DNA from: Candidatus Stackebrandtia excrementipullorum
Lineage (GTDB): Bacteria > Actinomycetota > Actinomycetes > Mycobacteriales > Micromonosporaceae
Assembly: GCA_019113825.1 (NCBI GenBank)
Contig: DXGR01000001.1
Coordinates: 1 to 64,000, forward strand
Reading direction: 5' to 3'
DNA: 64,000 nucleotides
Under the pieces are notes generated by a model, which worked only from the letters and a program-made list of their open reading frames with translations, was not told the origin of the DNA and made no database searches. Of the stretch, positions 36,143-45,022 are shown in pieces (the first letter of the stretch is position 1; every line of letters begins with the position of its first letter). A program made the translations under genes and the position numbers.

Positions 36143-36958
36143 ATGAACCGATTCACCGGTAAAACCGCACTGATCACCGGCGCCGCCCACGGCATCGGCG
36201 CAGCATGCGCACGCCGCCTCACCAACGAAGGCGCCCGCGTCGCCATTACCGACATCGACATCACCGCAGCCCGCGCCACCGCCGCCGAACTCAACGGCGC
36301 CACCGCCATCGCCTGCGACGTCACCGACCCCCAACAAGTCACCACCGCCGTCGAAGCAGCAGCAGCACAACTGGGCGGCATCGACATCGTCATCAACAAC
36401 GTCGGCGTCGCCGGCGGCATCACACTCGAGGAACTCGACGAAACCGAATGGCACCGGCAAGTCGACCCCACACTCCACGGCACCATCCGCGTCACCCAGG
36501 CGGCAATACCCCACCTACTCACCGCCCCAGGCGGCGGCGCCGTCGTCTCCATCAGCTCCGTCAATGGCCTCGCCGCCATCGGAGACATCGCCTACTCGGC
36601 TGCCAAAGCCGCCCTGGTCAACATGACCCAAAATCTCGCCGTCGAATACAGCCCGGCCCGCACCGGTACCATCGGAGCCGCCTCAGGATGGGCCCGATTC
36701 AACGTCGTCGCCCCCGGCACCGTCGCCACCCGCGTCTGGGACGACAAACCCACCAACTTCGAACGTCTCCGCAGGGCATACCCCCTGGGCCGCGTCGGAC
36801 ACCCCGACGACATCGCCGCAGCCGTCGCCTTCCTCGCCGGCCCCGACGCATCCTGGATCACCGGCATCACCCTGCCCGTCGACGGAGGACTCCTCGCCGG
36901 CCCCGCCGTCTTCATTCCCGACATCGGACGCCGCGAAACCGTCACACCCAACGAGTAA
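36143..36958 (+). CDS. Short-chain dehydrogenase/reductase
   Basis: A 271-residue classical SDR that oxidises or reduces an alcohol/ketone with NAD(P). The cofactor motif is ITGAAHGIGAACARRL (T12-G19), NNVG (85-88) follows, and the catalytic Ser lies in VVSISSVNG with Tyr151 and Lys155 in AYSAAKAAL. An acidic residue after beta-2 (ITDIDI) suggests NAD preference. ATG 36143 has AAAGG nearby. A SnoaL-like gene follows after 34 bases, so they may work in the same pathway. Substrate unknown. Confidence 0.93.
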   Translation: MNRFTGKTALITGAAHGIGAACARRLTNEGARVAITDIDITAARATAAELNGATAIACDVTDPQQVTTAVEAAAAQLGGIDIVINNVGVAGGITLEELDETEWHRQVDPTLHGTIRVTQAAIPHLLTAPGGGAVVSISSVNGLAAIGDIAYSAAKAALVNMTQNLAVEYSPARTGTIGAASGWARFNVVAPGTVATRVWDDKPTNFERLRRAYPLGRVGHPDDIAAAVAFLAGPDASWITGITLPVDGGLLAGPAVFIPDIGRRETVTPNE

Positions 36959-36992
36959 AACCATCATCACCAACCACAACACGGGAGCAGCA

Positions 36993-37388
36993 TTGAACAC
37001 ACGACAAGCCGCACAACGCTGGGCCGACACCTGGACCACCGCATGGCCCACACAAGACACCGAGGCACTCTGCGCACTCCAGGCCACCGACGGCGACCAC
37101 TACGCCTCACCGTTCCGTCGCTACCAAGGCCGCAGCGGTCTACGCACCTACCTGACCGAATGCTTTAACGACGAGGTCGCACCCACCACAGCCTGGTTCG
37201 GCACACCCCGCATCGACGAAGACAACGCGACCGTCGAATACTGGGTACACCTCACCACCGCCGCAGGCCCCTTGACCATCTCCGGTTGCACGAACCTCAC
37301 CTTCGATACACACGGCCTCGTCACCTGCGCACGCGACTACTCCCACGCCACCGAAGGCCACCTGGAACGTCCCGCCAACCTCACCTGA
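36993..37388 (+). CDS. SnoaL-like/NTF2-fold protein
   Basis: A 131-residue NTF2-like protein: RQAAQRWADTWTTAWPTQDT, then YQGRSGLRTYLTECF, VEYWVHLTTAAGPLTISGCT and LVTCARDYSHATEGH. The fold covers isomerases, dehydratases and binding proteins. TTG start with GGGAGC upstream. In operon with the SDR upstream, which may share its substrate. Confidence 0.84.
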   Translation: MNTRQAAQRWADTWTTAWPTQDTEALCALQATDGDHYASPFRRYQGRSGLRTYLTECFNDEVAPTTAWFGTPRIDEDNATVEYWVHLTTAAGPLTISGCTNLTFDTHGLVTCARDYSHATEGHLERPANLT

Positions 37389-37393
37389 CCCGG

Positions 37394-37816
37394 TCAAGCC
37401 GACAACAACGTCAACCGCATGACACGGTCGGGATTGTCGACGTTGGTGTCCACGAACACCACCGACTGCCACGTCCCCAACGCCACGTCCCCACCGACGA
37501 CGGGCAACGTCGCGTGAGGCGCGATGAACGCCGGCAACACGTGATCCCGACCGTGCCCGGGGCTGCCGTGCCGGTGCCGCCAACGATCATCGGGCGGCAA
37601 CACGTCGTCAATCGCCGCCAGCAGGTCCTCGTCGGAGCCGGCGCCCGTCTCGATCACCGCGATACCGGCGGTGGCGTGCGGGACGAACACGTTCAACAAC
37701 CCGTCGCAGGCGCCGACATCGTCCAGAAAACGACGGCAGTGGTCGGTGACGTCGACGGCGCAGCCGGTACGGCCTGTCGTGATCTCGATGGTGCGTGTCT
37801 GGAATCGGTGACCCAT
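37394..37816 (-). CDS. yjbQ: YjbQ family protein (secondary thiamine-phosphate synthase type)
   Basis: A 140-residue protein of the UPF0047/YjbQ family. The conserved VFVPHATAGIAVIETGAG, DDVLPPDDRWRHRHGSPGHG and the metal-ligand H residues of HVLPAFIAPHATLPV are all present, with the QSVVFVDTNVDNP end. Some members have weak thiamine-phosphate synthase activity, but the true role is unknown. ATG 37816 is preferred over GTG 37834. Divergent from the helicase gene 51 bases away. Confidence 0.92.
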   Translation of the reverse strand: MGHRFQTRTIEITTGRTGCAVDVTDHCRRFLDDVGACDGLLNVFVPHATAGIAVIETGAGSDEDLLAAIDDVLPPDDRWRHRHGSPGHGRDHVLPAFIAPHATLPVVGGDVALGTWQSVVFVDTNVDNPDRVMRLTLLSA

Positions 37817-37867
37817 GACGGTCGATACTGCCACGCGGTGTCGGTACGTTTTGGGTCACCGGGCACC

Positions 37868-40375
37868 ATGGTGTACGTGAACCTTGTTGACGTGTTTCCC
37901 GACGACCCCACGCCCGACGCGGTGTTCGAAGCCTTCACCGGCTGGGCGAACAACGCCGGATTCGACCTCTACGACGCCCAGGAGGAGGCGCTGATGGAGA
38001 TCGTTTCCGGGAACAACGTCATTGTGGGAACGCCGACGGGGTCGGGGAAAAGTCTCATCGCGCAAGGTGCCCACTTCGCGGCGTTGGCGTCGGACCGCAC
38101 CAGTTTTTACACCGCACCGATCAAAGCGCTGGTCAGCGAGAAATTTTTCGACCTGTGTGAGCGGTTCGGCACCGATAACGTCGGGATGATGACCGGCGAC
38201 GCCAGTGTCAACCCCGATGCGCCGTTGATTTGTTGCACCGCCGAGGTGTTGGCCAACATCGCGTTGCGCGACGGTGATTACGCCGACGTCGGTCAAGTCG
38301 TCATGGACGAGTTCCACTTCTATTCGGAGCCGGACCGTGGCTGGGCTTGGCAGGTGCCGCTGCTGGAGCTGCCTCACACACAGTTCATTCTCATGTCGGC
38401 AACCCTGGGCGAGACCACGTTCTTCGAAGAAGATCTCACCCGGCGCACCGGGCGTCCCACCGCATCGGTGACATCGGCGACGCGGCCGGTGCCGTTGTAC
38501 TACCGCTACTCGACCGAACCGCTGCAACAAACCATCGAACTGCTGTTGGGGGAGGACAAAGCCCCCGTCTACATTGTGCATTTCACGCAGGCGCAGGCCA
38601 TGGAACAGGCATCGGCGCTGATGAGCATCAACGTCTGCACCAAGGCCGAAAAAGCCGCCATCAACGATCTACTGGGTGGTTTCAGGTTCACCACCAAATT
38701 CGGCAAGGCTCTTCAGCGACTGGTGAAGCACGGTATCGGTGTTCACCACGCCGGAATGCTGCCCAAGTACCGGCGCCTTGTCGAACGGCTCGCCCAAGCG
38801 GGTCTTCTGAAGATCATCTGCGGCACCGACACCCTCGGAGTCGGTGTCAACGTTCCCATTCGCACCGTCCTTTTCACCGGCCTGTCCAAATATGACGGCA
38901 AAAGGGTGAGGCGGCTGCGGTCACGCGAGTTTCACCAGATCGCCGGCCGTGCGGGCCGCGCCGGTTTCGACGCGGAAGGCCTCGTCGTGGCGCAGGCACC
39001 CGAACACGTCATCGAAAACCAAAAAGCCATCACCAAAGCCGCCGACGATCCCAAAAAACTACGCAAGATCAAAAAGAAGACCGCGCCGGAAGGTTTCGTC
39101 GGATGGTCCCATGAAACGTTCGACAAGCTTCAGGACGCGCCGCCGGAGCCCCTGGTCTCGCGTTTCACCGTGTCCAACGCGATGCTCATCAACGTCATCG
39201 CCCGGCCCGGAGACGCCTTCGAGGCGATGCGGAAACTCCTCACGGACAACCACGCCCCGCCCGGCATTCAACGAGCACTCATCCGCGAAGCAATCGCCAT
39301 GTACCGCTCCCTGTTGGCGGCGGGCATCGTGGAAAAACTCGACGAACCCGACGCCAGCGGACGCACCGTCCGCCTCATGGTCGACCTCGACCCCGACTTC
39401 GCACTCAACCAGCCACTGGCACCGTTTGCATTGGCGGCGTTCGAACTCCTCGACACCGAAGAACCCACCCATGCGTTGGACGTCATCAGCCTCATCGAAG
39501 CCATCCTCGAAGACCCGCGACAGGTGCTCATCGCACAGGAGAAACGCGCCAAAGGGGAAGCCATCGCGGCCATGAAAGCCGACGGCATCGAATACGACGA
39601 ACGCATGGAACGGCTGAACGACATCAGCCACCCCAAGCCGCTCGAAGAACTTCTCGACGCCGCCTACACCGAATACGGTCGCTCCCACCCCTGGATCCGT
39701 GACCACCAACTGCGACCCAAAACAGTGGCCAGAGACATGTACGAACGCGCCATGACCTTCACCGAATACATCGCGTTCTACGAACTGTCCCGCGCGGAGG
39801 GCATCGTCCTGCGCTATCTGGCCAACGCGTACAAAACCCTCGAACAAACCGTTCCCGAACAGCACAAGACCGAAGAACTGAGAGACATCACCGCCTGGCT
39901 GGGAGAACTTGTCCGGCAAGTCGACTCCAGCCTCCTCGACGAGTGGGAAGAACTGTCCAACCCCACCGACGACGACCGGTCCCAGCCCATCCGCACGGAA
40001 ACATCCACAGCGATATCGGCCAACACTCGTGCCTTCACCGTCGCGGTCCGCAACGCCATGTTCCGTCACGTCGAACTGGCCGCCTTCGATCGGCCCACCG
40101 AATTGGCCGGACTTCAAACCGGGCTCACCGTCACCGATTGGGAGGAGGCACTCGACCAGTATTACGAAGAGCACGACGACATCGGGCTCGGCCCCAATGC
40201 ACGCAGCCCCAAGATGCTCCAGATCGAAACCGACGCCGCTACATGGCGTCTGTCCCAAGTCATCGACGACCCCGACGGTAACCACGACTGGCGCATCGAA
40301 GCCGACGTGGACCTTGCCGCCAGCGACGAAGCCGGTGAGGTCGTCCTGACCGTCACGGGGATGCGGCGACTATAG
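37868..40375 (+). CDS. Ski2-like DEAD/H-box RNA helicase with DUF3516
   Basis: An 835-residue helicase. The first lobe has IVGTPTGSGKSLIAQGAH (Walker A), YTAPIKALVSEKF and QVVMDEFHFYSE (DEFH in place of DEAH); the second lobe has GVHHAGMLPKYRRLVERLAQ, CGTDTLGVGVNVPIRTVLF and HQIAGRAGRAGF. The C-terminal 400 residues match DUF3516, a domain confined to actinobacterial helicases of this type, probably acting on RNA. ATG 37868. The Q-motif DLYDAQEEAL is also present. Monocistronic. Confidence 0.93.
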   Translation: MVYVNLVDVFPDDPTPDAVFEAFTGWANNAGFDLYDAQEEALMEIVSGNNVIVGTPTGSGKSLIAQGAHFAALASDRTSFYTAPIKALVSEKFFDLCERFGTDNVGMMTGDASVNPDAPLICCTAEVLANIALRDGDYADVGQVVMDEFHFYSEPDRGWAWQVPLLELPHTQFILMSATLGETTFFEEDLTRRTGRPTASVTSATRPVPLYYRYSTEPLQQTIELLLGEDKAPVYIVHFTQAQAMEQASALMSINVCTKAEKAAINDLLGGFRFTTKFGKALQRLVKHGIGVHHAGMLPKYRRLVERLAQAGLLKIICGTDTLGVGVNVPIRTVLFTGLSKYDGKRVRRLRSREFHQIAGRAGRAGFDAEGLVVAQAPEHVIENQKAITKAADDPKKLRKIKKKTAPEGFVGWSHETFDKLQDAPPEPLVSRFTVSNAMLINVIARPGDAFEAMRKLLTDNHAPPGIQRALIREAIAMYRSLLAAGIVEKLDEPDASGRTVRLMVDLDPDFALNQPLAPFALAAFELLDTEEPTHALDVISLIEAILEDPRQVLIAQEKRAKGEAIAAMKADGIEYDERMERLNDISHPKPLEELLDAAYTEYGRSHPWIRDHQLRPKTVARDMYERAMTFTEYIAFYELSRAEGIVLRYLANAYKTLEQTVPEQHKTEELRDITAWLGELVRQVDSSLLDEWEELSNPTDDDRSQPIRTETSTAISANTRAFTVAVRNAMFRHVELAAFDRPTELAGLQTGLTVTDWEEALDQYYEEHDDIGLGPNARSPKMLQIETDAATWRLSQVIDDPDGNHDWRIEADVDLAASDEAGEVVLTVTGMRRL

Positions 40376-40417
40376 CCACACCACACCGTCACCAATCACC
40401 TACAGTCGGTGACCGAT

Positions 40418-40448
40418 GCGATATCTTGTCCAACATCATGAATATCGC
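40418..40448. promoter_or_regulatory. Inverted repeat at the tetR start, probable operator
   Basis: GCGATAT (40418-40424) and ATATCGC (40442-40448) are perfect 7-bp arms with 17 bases between. They straddle the start codon of the TetR gene, consistent with autorepression. Confidence 0.6.
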
Positions 40449-41088
40449 CTCCCCAACCACCGAGAACGCCCTGTACCCACCTATAAGACAACAACGTCGC
40501 CGCAACATCACCGTCACCGACATCGTCGACACGGCCACCACACTGGCCGACGAACACGGGCTCGACGCCATGTCCATGCGAAAAGTCGCACAGCGACTCG
40601 GCGTCGGCACCATGTTCCTGTACACGTACCTACCCAGTCGCGCCGAACTCATCGAACTCATGGTCGACGCCGTTTGCGAACGCATCGCCGCCGGCGGCCA
40701 CCGCGAAGACCTCGGCTGGCGCCGCCGCCTCAGCGACTGCGCCCACGACGACCTTCTCGCGCACCTACGTCACCCATGGCTCGTCGACGCCCACAGTCAA
40801 CGACCACGCAAAGGTCCCGGAGCCACCGCCAAGTACAACCGCGAACTGGCCAGCATCGACCGCATCGGACTCAGCGACTCCGAAATGGCAACCATGGTCA
40901 CCCTGGTCACCGCACACGTCCAGGCATCGGCCCGGCGGCACCTCAACACCCGACACCGACCACACACCACCGACCCACGCCGGTCACCGGTCGCCGCCAG
41001 AGTCATAGCCGCCGACACATGCGACGGCTTCGAATTCGGTCTCAACCGCATCCTCGACGGCATCGCGGCCATCACCCGCCGACGTTGA
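40438..41088 (+). CDS. TetR family transcriptional regulator
   Basis: A 216-residue regulator. The HTH region is DTATTLADEHGLDAMSMRKV then AQRLGVGTMFLYTYLPSRAE, typical of the subgroup with a TetR_C_1-like ligand domain. The C-terminal part carries the helical RIGLSDSEMATMVTLVTAHV. Start taken at ATG 40438 (MNIASPT); a TTG four codons upstream (40426) is possible. An inverted repeat spans the start. It ends two bases from the convergent MarR-GNAT gene. Its target is unknown and might be itself. Confidence 0.9.
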   Translation: MNIASPTTENALYPPIRQQRRRNITVTDIVDTATTLADEHGLDAMSMRKVAQRLGVGTMFLYTYLPSRAELIELMVDAVCERIAAGGHREDLGWRRRLSDCAHDDLLAHLRHPWLVDAHSQRPRKGPGATAKYNRELASIDRIGLSDSEMATMVTLVTAHVQASARRHLNTRHRPHTTDPRRSPVAARVIAADTCDGFEFGLNRILDGIAAITRRR

Positions 41089-41090
41089 CC

Positions 41091-42023
41091 TCACAACTCA
41101 CGCGACCACGTTTGAGCCGTCAACTCGTCACCGAACATCGACGTCTGCGTCTCCGACTCGACAACAAACCCAAAACGCCGATACAACCTGGCATCCTCCG
41201 TCAACCGGTTCACCGTCCACAACCGGATGCGCCGATAACCCGCGTCCGCAGCAAAAGACAAACAACGGGAAACAAGCGCACCACCCACTCCCATGCCCCG
41301 CGCATACGGCTCCACCAACAACACTCGAAGCTTCGCCACCGACGGCTCATCATCGGGCACACACATGACCGACCCGACCATGTCGCCCCCATAATCGGCA
41401 ACCCACAGTCGACTCTTAGCAGACGGACCCTCAGCCGCGTAATCAGCCACAATCGTCGCCACCAACGCCTCATACCGACTACTCCAGCCATACTCCCGCG
41501 CATACACCTGAGCATGCCGAGTAACAATCCTGCCCAAATCACCCGCAAACGGCTCCCGAAGCTGAAACGACCGCCGCCGAGACGACAACCGCCCCTCAAT
41601 AACCGCCATCGCACGCGTCACCTCGACCAACGCACCCGGCCCCACACGAGAAAGCGACTCCACCGCCCGACGCCGAACACTCTCATCCACCTCTGCGTAC
41701 ACCGAACGCCCACGATCGGTGAGACTCAAAAAATGACGCCGCCCGTCACGAACATCCCGCCGCCGAGCTACCAGACCTTCCGACACGAAACGCGACACAA
41801 GCCGACTGAGATAACCCGGATCCAACTCCAACCCCGCAGCCAAACCCGAAGCATCCACCTCACCCACCCGGTCCAACCACCGCAACACCCGAAACTGTGT
41901 CGCCGTGTAGCCCGCCTCGGTTACCCCCCTGTGAAAAACCGCCACATAGTCACTGAAAAACCGATCAAACTCACGAACCCGCTCCGCAACCTCCCCCACA
42001 CCCCCAGCCGCCTCATCGATCAT
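41091..42023 (-). CDS. MarR-GNAT fusion (HTH regulator plus acetyltransferase)
   Basis: A 310-residue bifunctional protein. Residues 1-145 are a MarR winged helix (YTATQFRVLRWLDRVGEVDA, then YLSRLVSRFVSEGLVARRRD, LTDRGRSVYAEVDESV). Residues 150-310 are a GNAT domain with VEPYARGMGVGGALVSRCLS and LWTVNRLTEDARLYRRFGF. This fusion is a known architecture in many bacteria. ATG 42023 follows GGGGGG. Divergent from the aldo/keto reductase, which may be a target. The acetyl substrate is unknown. Confidence 0.93.
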   Translation of the reverse strand: MIDEAAGGVGEVAERVREFDRFFSDYVAVFHRGVTEAGYTATQFRVLRWLDRVGEVDASGLAAGLELDPGYLSRLVSRFVSEGLVARRRDVRDGRRHFLSLTDRGRSVYAEVDESVRRRAVESLSRVGPGALVEVTRAMAVIEGRLSSRRRSFQLREPFAGDLGRIVTRHAQVYAREYGWSSRYEALVATIVADYAAEGPSAKSRLWVADYGGDMVGSVMCVPDDEPSVAKLRVLLVEPYARGMGVGGALVSRCLSFAADAGYRRIRLWTVNRLTEDARLYRRFGFVVESETQTSMFGDELTAQTWSREL

Positions 42024-42154
42024 CCCCCCAGCCTCGCACAGGTCACCCGCCACACCACACCGTGCGACGACCAACACATCTCACAGACCCGCACCCAACC
42101 ACAACGATCATGAGCACACTGACAAGACCACACAAACCCACGCAAAGGACAACA

Positions 42155-42979
42155 ATGACCGTCCCTACCGTCACCCTCAACAACGGCACCGCCATACCCC
42201 AACTCGGACTCGGCGTATGGCGCGTCCCCGACACCGAAGCAACCCACGCCGTCACCACCGCACTCCGCCACGGATACCGCAGCATCGACACCGCAGCCCT
42301 ATACCGCAACGAAACCGGAGTCGGCCGCGCCATCGCCGCCACCGACATCGACCGCACCGACCTTTTCATCACCACCAAACTCCACAACGACGACCAGGGA
42401 TACGACCCCACCCTGCGCGCCTTCGACGACTCCCTGAACAAACTCGGACTCGACTACGTCGACCTCTACCTCATCCACTGGCCCGTAGCATCTCGAGACC
42501 TCTACACCCAAACCTGGAAGGCATTCCAACGCATCTACGACGAAGGCCGCGCCAAAGCCATCGGAGTATCAAACTTCCACATCCCACACCTGGAACGCAT
42601 CGCCACCGAAAGCGACCTCACCCCCGCCGTCAACCAAATCGAACTACACCCCTACCTACCTCAAACCGAACTCCGCGCCTACCACGCCGCCCACGGCATA
42701 GCCACCGAAGCCTGGAGCCCACTCGGCCAAGGTGGACCACTACTAACCGAACCCGCCCTCACCGACATCGCCCGCCAACTGACAAAAACTCCCGCCCAAA
42801 TCATCCTTCGCTGGCACATCCAACTCGGAAACATCGTCATACCCAAATCGGTGACCCCCTCGCGCATCAGCGAAAACATCGACGTCTTCGATTTCGAACT
42901 ATCCGAAGAGCACATGACGACCATCGGCACACTCGACAACGGGACACGCCTGGGCCCCGACCCCGACCACACCACCTGA
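42155..42979 (+). CDS. Aldo/keto reductase
   Basis: A 274-residue TIM-barrel NADPH-dependent oxidoreductase. The full catalytic tetrad is visible: D45 and Y50 in SIDTAALYRNE, K75 in ITTKLHND and H108 in YLIHWPV. The cofactor loop IPKSVTPSRISENIDVFDF (the K/S-x-R signature of NADPH binding) is also present. Probably reduces aldehydes or 2,5-diketo-D-gluconate-type substrates. ATG 42155 has AAAGGA upstream. Divergent from MarR-GNAT and followed by a hairpin. Confidence 0.95.
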   Translation: MTVPTVTLNNGTAIPQLGLGVWRVPDTEATHAVTTALRHGYRSIDTAALYRNETGVGRAIAATDIDRTDLFITTKLHNDDQGYDPTLRAFDDSLNKLGLDYVDLYLIHWPVASRDLYTQTWKAFQRIYDEGRAKAIGVSNFHIPHLERIATESDLTPAVNQIELHPYLPQTELRAYHAAHGIATEAWSPLGQGGPLLTEPALTDIARQLTKTPAQIILRWHIQLGNIVIPKSVTPSRISENIDVFDFELSEEHMTTIGTLDNGTRLGPDPDHTT

Positions 42980-42986
42980 CACAACC

Positions 42987-43010
42987 GGGGTGGGCCCCAC
43001 CGCCCACCCC
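42987..43010 (+). terminator. Hairpin terminator after the aldo/keto reductase
   Basis: Arms GGGGTGGGC and GCCCACCCC (9 bp, perfect) with a 6-base loop begin eight bases after the stop codon. Confidence 0.8.
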
Positions 43011-43199
43011 CACCATCAAGACCGCAACAACCGCGCCGCCCCCACACGCATGTCGCCCAAAAGACGGGTCGAGTTCGACCATCCCCGCTACAAGCCGCCA
43101 AGCAACACGGTCCTACGCCCTCACATCATGCTGTATACCGTGTGGACCGCGAGCATCGTCACGCTATGAAACCGGAACCAAAGGCAATCGCGGGCCTGT

Positions 43200-43593
43200 C
43201 TACAGGACCACGTTGTTGAGGGTCTGCAGCGTGGATTCGGCCGCGAACGGACTGGCCCCGGTGGACGCCATAACGAGCACCGATCCGAGAGAAAAGACGT
43301 CCGAGGTGGTGGTGAGCGGCGCAGACTCCGCCTGCTCCGGTGACATGAATGCCGGTGTGCCGACCACACCGCCGGTTCGTGTCAGCTCGGATCCGGCGAC
43401 CTCGACCGCGCGGACGATGCCGGGTGCGGAACTCTCGATCGTCGGCTAGCCATTCATGCGCCATCTTGACTGCAACAAGCCGCCCGTCCCGGCTGGTTCC
43501 CAGCAGAACCCTGTCCATCGTGTCCTGACTCAGTTTTGCCAGCACCCGGTAAGGACCGACCTGCCTGGGATCATTGGCAGACAAGGGATGCAC
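43200..43593 (-). pseudogene. Ser/Thr protein kinase remnant with internal deletion
   Basis: From GTG 43593 (GGAGG upstream) the frame has a kinase N-lobe, QVGPYRVLAKLSQDTMDRVL, LVAVKMAHEWLADDREFR, with the ATP lysine. Then the frame changes near 43425 and continues with activation-segment sequence VGTPAFMSPEQAESAPL and TSDVFSLGSVLVMAS, ending NNVVL at 43200. The whole catalytic loop (HRDLKPxN) and the DFG are missing, about 100 residues, and the end of the C-lobe is absent. It cannot be an active kinase. Confidence 0.82.
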
Positions 43594-43866
43594 AGGACCT
43601 CCGAGCGATGTCGAGTCCAAATCAGGCAACAAGGTCCACGATAGGACAGCGTCTCCGTGACCGCGCCATTGAGCTACTCCCGGCAACTCATGCGTGGTTT
43701 TCGGCGGTCAGAGGCTCGGCTCGATGTGGATACCGGCTACAGCGATGCGGTGACGATCGTCATGCATACCGAGAATACTTTTTTGTTTGCGACCAGATCA
43801 ATCAGTCCGCTAGCGACACAAAGTATCGGCTTGCGACCGTCCGATAAAGCATCGTACGTTCACCCG

Positions 43867-44780
43867 ATGACCAAGACGCCCGACGACGCCCTTCCACTGC
43901 CGGACCGGAAACCGGCCGACCTCGACGTGGCGAACAGGCTGATAGCCACACAGTTTCCGCAAGGTCCCACCTTGAAATCCGGCCCGTCGACGCCCAGGGC
44001 TGGGACAACCGCACCTTCCGCCTGGGTGAGGAAATGCTGGTTCGGCTACCGACCGCCACCGAGTACGCGGCCGCAGTGGAAAAAGAGCACCAATGGCTAC
44101 CCGTCCTCGCAGCCACGCTGCCGCTCAAAATCCCCGTTCCACTGGCCAAAGGCCTACCCGATGAAAATTTTCCACACGACTGGTCCGTCTATCGGTGGAT
44201 CAACGGCGAGCCCGCAGACCGTGCCGTTGTCAACGACATGACGGCATTGGCAGTGAACCTCGCTGAGTTTCTCCGATGCCTCCAGTAAACCAACCCGACA
44301 CGAGGACCCGCACCGGGCCTGCACAATTGGTTCCGAGGTGGACCACTAACGAAGTACGACGGATCGGTACGGGCTACGTTGAACACCTTGAACGGCCTGA
44401 TCAGGACCGACGTCGCCGAAACGATCTGGGAACGTGCGCTGCAGACCCCGTGGGAGGGCCCGCCCGTCTGGTTCCACGGTGACATGGCCGCAGCAAACCT
44501 TCTGATCAAAGACGGTGCACTCACAGCGGTCATCGACTTCGGTACCTGCGGAGTCGGAGATCCGGCCTGTGACGTGACAATCGCGTGGACGATGCTGACC
44601 GGAAACAGCCGGCACGCGTTCCGAGACCAGATGAACATGGACGACGCGACCTGGGAACGTGGACGAGGCTGGGCACTGTGGAAAGCCTTGGTCACCTGCG
44701 CTGGAGCAGTCCGCACCGGCCACGGTCTGCCGGCGGACACGTCGGTTGTTCTCGACGAGATCCTCACCTTTGACGAGTAG
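43867..44780 (+). pseudogene. Aminoglycoside phosphotransferase family gene, frameshift plus nonsense
   Basis: MTKTPDDALPLPDRKPADLD starts at 43867. Near 43970 the frame must shift to read LEIRPVDAQGWDNRTFRLGE and MLVRLPTATEYAAAVEKEH. At 44286-44288 an in-frame TAA interrupts what should continue as NPTRGPAPGLHNWFRGGPL. The same frame then carries the intact catalytic VWFHGDMAAANLLIKDG and the metal-binding VIDFGTCGVGDPACDV up to 44780. So an APH-family phosphotransferase was lost by one indel and one stop. The catalytic HGD and DFG are fine, unlike those of the intact-frame APH-fold gene at 21964. Confidence 0.85.
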
Positions 44781-44929
44781 TCGAACCCGTGGAGCCACAT
44801 CAGGCGGGATTGGGTGAGTGCTCTCAACCTGCCGAACGGCTATAGGGGCTTCAGTACTTCGGACATGACACGTGAGCTCGAGCGGCCGACGCGGTACAGC
44901 ATGTTCTCACCGCAGTGGGCTGACTGCTT

Positions 44930-45022
44930 GGCCTGCAACGTCTTGTTCTCCCTTGCCAGGTCGGTCAGTTCACGGTTGGCCGGTGCCAGTTCGGTGTGAG
45001 TCGACCGCGCCGCACGGACTCG
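44930..45022 (-). repeat. Inverted 93-bp copy of a histidine-kinase linker segment
   Basis: The reverse complement is nearly identical to 56900-56993 in the histidine kinase gene, encoding the stretch NRELTDLARENKTLQA. I see only one single-base deletion (AACACC to ACACC) and about three substitutions. Flanks are unrelated to the kinase. It sits in decayed DNA and has no start or domain context. Confidence 0.88.

Noticed and set aside
39059..40285. A 408-codon antisense frame over the DUF3516 helicase
   Set aside because: No start context or family similarity; the helicase frame explains the codon bias.
40416..42113. A 565-codon open frame on the + strand over the TetR and MarR-GNAT genes
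   Set aside because: Arg/Pro/His-rich product with no family resemblance; it is a GC-bias by-product of the real genes in other frames.
42217..43449. A 410-codon frame beginning inside the aldo/keto reductase
   Set aside because: Arg/His/Pro-rich out-of-frame translation and it crosses the hairpin terminator.
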